Below, in pieces: positions 6,230 to 10,379 of a DNA stretch of 10,379 bases. The notes under the pieces are model-generated. The model was not told the origin of the DNA, ran no database searches, and worked only from the letters and a program-made list of their open reading frames with translations. Every line of letters begins with the position of its first letter. The stretch's first letter is position 1. This stretch comes from an uncultured Clostridia bacterium (lineage in GTDB: Bacteria; Bacillota; Clostridia; TANB77; CAG-465): the NCBI GenBank assembly GCA_934162655.1, contig CAKPJL010000033.1, forward strand, positions 1 through 10,379, in the 5' to 3' direction. A program made the translations under genes and the position numbers.

Positions 6230-7229
6230 ATTTTGAAATAAACATGACGCAAATTATTTTACCATAAGTTTTACTATCTGTAATTCCTATTCCTATATAA
6301 TTATAACTTGTAGATAATATGTTTTTTCTATGAGTATCAGAATTCATCCAGGAGTTAAATGCTTTTTGAATACTTGAATTACCTGCAATGTTTTCTCCTG
6401 CTGTATTATATGATATTCCTAAATCTTGCATTAACTTAAAAGGACTTCCATATGTTTTTGAGGTGTGTGAAAAATAATTATTTTTTACCATATCATCAGA
6501 TTTTATTTGAGCAGCATCAGAAAGTGATTTATCAGATGAAAGTGCAGATAAATTTGCTTCTTTTCTTGCGTTATTTATTAATGTAAGTAGTTCGTTTTTT
6601 AACGCGATATTATCATTTACTGTACTAATACTTGGGGTATTATTTGCAGTTGTATTATTACTTTTATTAGATGTGGAGTTATTTGAAGAATTAGATGTTG
6701 TAGTTGTACCAGTTTTAGTAAGTAAATCAGATCTAATAAGACCTATTAAGTTGTTTTTTGAAACTATCATTGAAAAATTACCAATTCTTCCAATTACTTC
6801 AACTTGTGCATCCTTAACTAATTGATAGTATGAATTATACGAGGTTGAAGGACCGCTTCTAACAATTGCTTTTTTTACATTTACAGTAGCATAATATTTT
6901 TTAAAATTTTCATACACCGCAGCATTAGGTAGAGAAATACCACTTTGTTTTACATATTTTTTAGAAACAGCACCTACTTGAGAGTTTGTAAGTTCAACAA
7001 TATAAAATCCATTTACTTCACCAACCATTTTTAGTTTAGTGTTTATTGGTAGAGTTTTTATAATTTTAGAGGAAGTATTTGCAAATACTCTTAAATTGAC
7101 TCTTGCAGTTGTTATACCATATTTTGGTTTATAATTAGTATCAGAGTAGCCAAAAACATTTGTAATTAGACAAAGTGTAATAAATACTATCATCATTATT
7201 AACAGTCTAAGTCTTGTAATTTTTTTCAT
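6228..7229 (-). CDS. Secreted protein with two SH3 domains and a CAP (SCP/YkwD) domain
   Basis: The 333-residue product starts at ATG 7229-7227 with AAGGTGA (7241-7235) five bases upstream; a GTG three codons earlier overlaps that site and is rejected. Residues 1-27 are a signal peptide ending near VFG. Two bacterial SH3-type modules follow (about 37-95, with ARVNLRVFANTSSKIIKTL, and about 111-172, with AIVRSGPSTSYNSYYQLV); such modules usually bind cell wall. A Thr/Ser/Asn linker (about 173-207) leads to the CAP domain (about 210-333), with LINNARKEANL, FSHT (H255), AGENIA (277-282), SWMNSDTHRKNIL (H300) and IGIG. H255 and H300 are the usual metal-site histidines of the family. CAP domains occur in secreted bacterial proteins such as B. 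subtilis YkwD, but their bacterial activity is poorly defined. The gene stands alone, divergent from the FAD enzyme. No sortase motif or lipobox is seen, so it is probably released or wall-bound through SH3. Confidence 0.9.
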   Translation of the reverse strand: MKKITRLRLLIMMIVFITLCLITNVFGYSDTNYKPKYGITTARVNLRVFANTSSKIIKTLPINTKLKMVGEVNGFYIVELTNSQVGAVSKKYVKQSGISLPNAAVYENFKKYYATVNVKKAIVRSGPSTSYNSYYQLVKDAQVEVIGRIGNFSMIVSKNNLIGLIRSDLLTKTGTTTTSNSSNNSTSNKSNNTTANNTPSISTVNDNIALKNELLTLINNARKEANLSALSSDKSLSDAAQIKSDDMVKNNYFSHTSKTYGSPFKLMQDLGISYNTAGENIAGNSSIQKAFNSWMNSDTHRKNILSTSYNYIGIGITDSKTYGKIICVMFISK

Positions 7230-7374
7230 TTGTATCACCTTACTATATATATATTAAGCTTGTACAACTTTTAGAATTAAAAAATTAAACTAGTTTTGTA
7301 ATAAAATGCAAGAAATATATATTATGAGGTATAAACTTTATATAATGTATAAAAATAAAATAAGAGGTGGGAAA

Positions 7375-8583
7375 ATGGAAAAGACAAGTGGTAATGTTTT
7401 TTGGAGAAAAAAAGATGAAATAAAAAATACTTATCCGTATTTAACACACGATACGACAGCTGATGTGCTAGTTATAGGAGGAGGAATAAATGGAGCACTT
7501 ACTACATATTTTTTAGCAAAAGAGGGTGCAAATGTTGTTGTAGCTGAAAAAAATATTATAGGGTATGGTTCTACTATTGCGTCTTCTGCAATACTTGAAT
7601 TTGATGCGGGAATTGATTTATATAAATTACAAAAACTTATAGGAATAAATGAGGCAAAAAAGATGTATGAACTATACCTAAACGCTATTGATGATATACA
7701 AAAAATAGATGAGGAAATAGATTTTGATACAGAGTTTTCAAAAAAGAACAATATATATATTTCTAATAAATTTATGCAAAAATCTAATGTTTTAAGAGAA
7801 TACGAAGCAAGAAAAAATGCTGGATTTGAAACAAATATGATAGATAGTAGTGATTATATAAATCTAAATAGCGGTATTATAACAAAAAATGCAGCGGCTA
7901 CCATTAATCCTTATGTATTTACTCAATGTTTATTTGAATATTTAAGTAGTTTTGAAAATGTTCAAATATATGAGAACACTAAAATAGAAGACATAAAATG
8001 TAAATATGATGAGGTTATAAGTAAAACTAATAATGGGTTTATAGTAAGGTCATCAAAATTGATATTCTCAACTGGTATAGATACTTTAAAATATGTAAAA
8101 GACTTACCAATAGAACTTTACAAAACCTTTACCATTGTTACAAGACCACTTGACAACATTAACTGTAAAAAATTTGATTTTACCCTAAAAGATATGCAAG
8201 AGCCTAATCATTATCTAAGATTTTCTAAAGATAATAGAGTAATATATAGTGGTGAAAATGTTAGATATATAGATAGATATAATGATGAAAGATATTTTGA
8301 TATGGTTTCAAATGATAAATATAGAAAATTACTACTTTCACTTCAAAAAATGCTTACAAGTGCTGATAATATATCAATAGAATATGCTTATAATGGTACT
8401 GTGGCTAAAACAAAAGATGGACTTCCAATAGTAGACGAAATAGATAATATGCCTAATTGCTTTTGCAATTTGAGTTTTGGTAATAATTCTATTGTGGGTG
8501 CCACAGTTGGAGCAAAAATGCTCACAAATGCTGTTAGGGGACTATACACCAAAGAGATGAATTTTTTAAAAGTAAATAGATAA
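7375..8583 (+). CDS. FAD-dependent oxidoreductase of the D-amino-acid/glycine oxidase (DAO) family
   Basis: The 402-residue product starts at ATG 7375 behind AAGAGGTGGG; an upstream in-frame ATG at 7306 lacks such a site and would add 23 non-homologous residues. The N-terminal Rossmann motif VLVIGGGINGA (residues 31-41, GxGxxG) followed by VVVAEKN with Glu58 binds FAD. GYGSTIASSAILEF matches the flavin-contacting loop of the family. The C-terminal end has AKTKDGLPIVDE and LSFGNNSIVGATVGAKML, the second FAD-contact region. The N-terminal sequence FWRKKDEIKNTYPYLTHDTTADV resembles the YhfW-type subgroup, which often carries a C-terminal Rieske domain; here the protein ends before any Rieske cysteines. 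The substrate, probably an amine or amino acid, cannot be told. A TATAAT at 7341-7346 may be its -10, but no good -35 is visible at the right distance. It is followed directly by a terminator, so it is monocistronic. Confidence 0.85.
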   Translation: MEKTSGNVFWRKKDEIKNTYPYLTHDTTADVLVIGGGINGALTTYFLAKEGANVVVAEKNIIGYGSTIASSAILEFDAGIDLYKLQKLIGINEAKKMYELYLNAIDDIQKIDEEIDFDTEFSKKNNIYISNKFMQKSNVLREYEARKNAGFETNMIDSSDYINLNSGIITKNAAATINPYVFTQCLFEYLSSFENVQIYENTKIEDIKCKYDEVISKTNNGFIVRSSKLIFSTGIDTLKYVKDLPIELYKTFTIVTRPLDNINCKKFDFTLKDMQEPNHYLRFSKDNRVIYSGENVRYIDRYNDERYFDMVSNDKYRKLLLSLQKMLTSADNISIEYAYNGTVAKTKDGLPIVDEIDNMPNCFCNLSFGNNSIVGATVGAKMLTNAVRGLYTKEMNFLKVNR

Positions 8584-8584
8584 T

Positions 8585-8623
8585 AAAAAAGGTAATGTAC
8601 TATAAAAGTATATTACCTTTTTT
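8585..8623. terminator. Long hairpin terminator after the FAD enzyme
   Basis: A 17-base arm (8585-8601, AAAAAAGGTAATGTACT) pairs with 8607-8623 with only one G-T wobble, around the loop ATAAA. The outer A-T pairs provide a U-run on either strand, so it could work in both directions. It starts two bases after the stop codon. Confidence 0.9.
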
Positions 8624-8858
8624 AAAAAAAATCCTTCATTAAAGTATCATTTAATGAAAGACATATTATAAGGAAATTTTAATTTTGAACTTAAATTATT
8701 GAAGTTCTTTTAACTTGTGCAATTGGAATTAAATATGTAATTTAAGTTTAAATATAATATTTAATTACATCATCATAATTATATAATATTTAGTTTTAAA
8801 TTTTCAATAGTTTGAGTTAAATTTATTGAAAAAATTTTAGTTTTATTGTAATATATTT
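8624..8858. other. AT-rich non-coding stretch with several inverted repeats
   Basis: No gene is seen in this stretch. It holds TTCATTAAA-6-TTTAATGAA (8635-8658), GAACTT-9-AAGTTC (8687-8707), ATGTAATT-20-AATTACAT (8735-8770) enclosing AAATAT-A-ATATTT (8750-8762), and TTTTCAATA-14-TATTGAAAA (8801-8832). Two similar 19-base segments, 8685-8703 and 8812-8830, both of the form TTGA...TTAAAT...ATTGAA, lie 127 bp apart. No known riboswitch or T-box core was recognised. Very high AT content makes short dyads expected by chance. Confidence 0.5.
8826..8854 (+). promoter_or_regulatory. Probable promoter of rsgA-rpe
   Basis: TTGAAA (8826-8831), a 17-bp spacer and TAATAT (8849-8854) make a plausible sigma-A promoter with a transcript start near 8861. 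The -35 overlaps the right arm of the dyad at 8801-8832, so a regulator bound there could affect initiation. Confidence 0.55.
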
Positions 8859-8873
8859 ATGAAAGGTGAATTT

Positions 8874-9776
8874 ATGGGAAACGATAACAAATTTACGGGA
8901 AGAGTAGTTGAAGTTTTATCTAATTTATGCAATATAGAAATTGATAATTATAAAATTATAAGTGCAAAGATTAGTGGCATTTTAAAAAAAGATACAACTA
9001 TAATGGTAGGTGATATAGTAGATGTTGAATTCTTATATGGTACCTATGTTATAAAAAGTGTAAAAAAAAGAAGTAACTTCTTTATAAGACCACCGGTTGC
9101 AAATATTGATAACTTAATTATATGTATTTCACTAAATGACCCGAAACCAGATTATTTACTACTTGATAAACAATTAATATTATGTCAAAATAAAAATATT
9201 AAACCAATAATTTGCCTAAATAAAATTGATATGATATCAGATAATGCTCATCTAAAAGATGAAATAAATTATATAAAAAAAGTGTATGGAACTTTAGGTA
9301 TAGATATTTGTTTTGTTAGTGCAAAACAAAATATAGGTATTGATGAGTTAAATAAAAAAATTAAAGGGAAGGTTTCAGCTTTTTCAGGAAATTCAGGAGT
9401 AGGTAAGTCATCTATAACTTCTATCATATCAAAAAATGAGTCTATTGAAATAGGTGAAATATCAAAAAAGAATTTGAAAGGAAAAAATACAACAAAATAT
9501 ATAAAACTATATGATATAGGTGAAAATACTTATGTTTTAGATACACCAGGCTTTTCAAGTTATGAATTATTTGATATAGGATACAAGGACTTAAAAAATT
9601 ATTATAAAGATTTTTTAAAATTTAAGTGTAAATATGAGGATTGTTCTCATGTATTAGAAGATGAATGTGAGATAAAAAAACAAGTAAATCTTAAAAATAT
9701 AGATAGTAAAAGATATGAAAGATATAAATATATATATAAAGATTTATACGAAAAGGACAAAAGAAAATATAAGTAG
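8874..9776 (+). CDS. rsgA: Small ribosomal subunit biogenesis GTPase RsgA (YjeQ)
   Basis: RsgA is a circularly permuted GTPase that checks late assembly of the 30S subunit and releases at the decoding centre. The 300-residue product shows the full layout: N-terminal OB fold (about 1-70), then G4 NKID (116-119), G5 VSA (148-150), G1 GNSGVGKSS (172-180), the TT of G2 (206-207) and G3 DTPG (223-226), followed by the C-terminal zinc knuckle Cys252, Cys257, His259 and Cys265 with the standard CX4CXHX5C spacing. ATG 8874 is chosen over an in-frame ATG at 8859 because AAAGGTGA (8862-8869) fits 8874 and would lie inside the longer version. The stop overlaps the ribosome binding site of rpe, so the two are co-transcribed, as in many Firmicutes, where prpC and prkC often precede them; those are absent here. 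Confidence 0.96.
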   Translation: MGNDNKFTGRVVEVLSNLCNIEIDNYKIISAKISGILKKDTTIMVGDIVDVEFLYGTYVIKSVKKRSNFFIRPPVANIDNLIICISLNDPKPDYLLLDKQLILCQNKNIKPIICLNKIDMISDNAHLKDEINYIKKVYGTLGIDICFVSAKQNIGIDELNKKIKGKVSAFSGNSGVGKSSITSIISKNESIEIGEISKKNLKGKNTTKYIKLYDIGENTYVLDTPGFSSYELFDIGYKDLKNYYKDFLKFKCKYEDCSHVLEDECEIKKQVNLKNIDSKRYERYKYIYKDLYEKDKRKYK

Positions 9777-9787
9777 GAGTTAAACAT

Positions 9788-10379
9788 ATGAAAAATATTT
9801 TAGTTTCCATTTTAAGTGTTGAAGATAAGGTAGGGGCAATAGCAAAATTAAAAGAAACTGGAGTCGGAGTCCATCTTGATATAATGGATGGAAAGTTTGT
9901 AAAACCATTGGGCGTAAAACTTGATATAGTGCAGAGCGTAAAACAAAACAATCTTTTTTGTGATGTACATCTTATGGTATCAAAACCATTAGAAGATGGT
10001 TATATAAGTAAAGCTTTAGATTTAGGAGCAGATTCTATAACAATTCACTATGAAATAGAAGAATTTGAGAGAGTACTTAGATTTTTACTTTTAGAAAAAA
10101 ATAAAAGAATGCATGAGGGAAAAAATCTTGAAATTGGTGTAGCTATAAATCCTAAAACATCAATAGATGTGTTAACTAGATTCTATAAGCTTATAGATAA
10201 AGTTCTAGTTATGTCGGTTGAACCAGGATATGGTGGACAGAAATATATAGAGTCTACGGATATGAAAATTGATAAAATAAAAAAGCAATTTGGTATAAAA
10301 GTAGAAGTAGATGGTGGTATTAATAAAGAAATTATAAAAAAAGACGTTATGAAGTATGTTGATGATTTTGTTATAGGAA
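9788..10379 (+). CDS. rpe: Ribulose-phosphate 3-epimerase, 3' end cut by the window
   Basis: This enzyme interconverts ribulose 5-phosphate and xylulose 5-phosphate in the pentose phosphate pathway. The first 197 residues are visible, about 20-25 short of a usual Rpe, ending in DDFVIG. All active-site elements of the TIM barrel are present: SILS with Ser7, VHLDIMDGKFV with His29 and Asp31, DVHLMV with His61, the loop VLVMSVEPGYGGQKYI (about 139-154) and EVDGGIN with Asp175, the second catalytic acid. VEPG replaces the VNPG of many bacterial enzymes, a variant also seen in plant forms. ATG 9788 has GGAG (9776-9779) nine bases upstream, overlapping the rsgA stop, so translation of the two genes may be coupled. 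Confidence 0.95.
   Translation, partial: MKNILVSILSVEDKVGAIAKLKETGVGVHLDIMDGKFVKPLGVKLDIVQSVKQNNLFCDVHLMVSKPLEDGYISKALDLGADSITIHYEIEEFERVLRFLLLEKNKRMHEGKNLEIGVAINPKTSIDVLTRFYKLIDKVLVMSVEPGYGGQKYIESTDMKIDKIKKQFGIKVEVDGGINKEIIKKDVMKYVDDFVIG

Noticed and set aside
7230..7374. Promoter for the CAP gene in the divergent gap
   Set aside because: Several AT-rich hexamers exist but no -35/-10 pair with acceptable spacing stands out, so no site is called.
8624..8858. Riboswitch or T-box upstream of rsgA
   Set aside because: No recognisable conserved core and no terminator/antiterminator with a T-run just before rsgA; such control is not expected for this gene.

Overview
The window is a strongly AT-rich, gene-dense chromosomal segment. 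Short intergenic gaps, AGGAG/AGGTGA ribosome binding sites, sigma-A type promoters, several TTG starts and U-tailed hairpin terminators point to a low-GC Gram-positive bacterium (Firmicutes, most likely Clostridia). Trp is encoded by TGG and no gene needs TGA read through, so the standard bacterial code applies. The species cannot be identified from the sequence. No rRNA, tRNA, CRISPR array or mobile element was recognised.

Layout. Positions 1-318, minus strand: the 5' end of yidC (membrane protein insertase) preceded by a yidD homologue that is well conserved but has no ordinary start codon. Positions 270-2218, plus strand: a strong promoter and a two-gene unit, an unrecognised five-helix membrane protein followed by a membrane-anchored zinc metallopeptidase with HExxH. 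Positions 2222-4326: a second strong promoter, a signal-anchored coiled-coil protein of unknown function, then smpB (trans-translation) and a terminator. Positions 4398-6229: a monocistronic surface protein gene, leucine-rich-repeat-like with a C-terminal beta domain and a cut-short cell-wall sorting signal. Its promoter is a consensus TTGACA / TACAAT pair whose 17-bp spacer is mostly a run of 14 T. Positions 6228-7229, minus strand: a secreted SH3-SH3-CAP protein, convergent with the previous gene and sharing its terminator. Positions 7375-8623: an FAD-dependent amino-acid-oxidase-like enzyme and a long terminator hairpin. Positions 8624-10379: a 250-bp AT-rich non-coding stretch with several dyads and a promoter, then rsgA (30S assembly GTPase) and the start of rpe (ribulose-phosphate 3-epimerase), which runs off the window.

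How it fits together: housekeeping genes for protein secretion, ribosome rescue, ribosome assembly and the pentose phosphate pathway alternate with envelope genes (membrane protein/metallopeptidase pair, coiled-coil protein, LRR-like surface protein, CAP protein). I saw no complete known defence or biosynthetic system. The most interesting signal is the poly-T tract in the promoter spacer of the surface protein gene, which has the architecture of a phase-variable promoter. The unexplained membrane protein/metallopeptidase pair and the start-less yidD come next.
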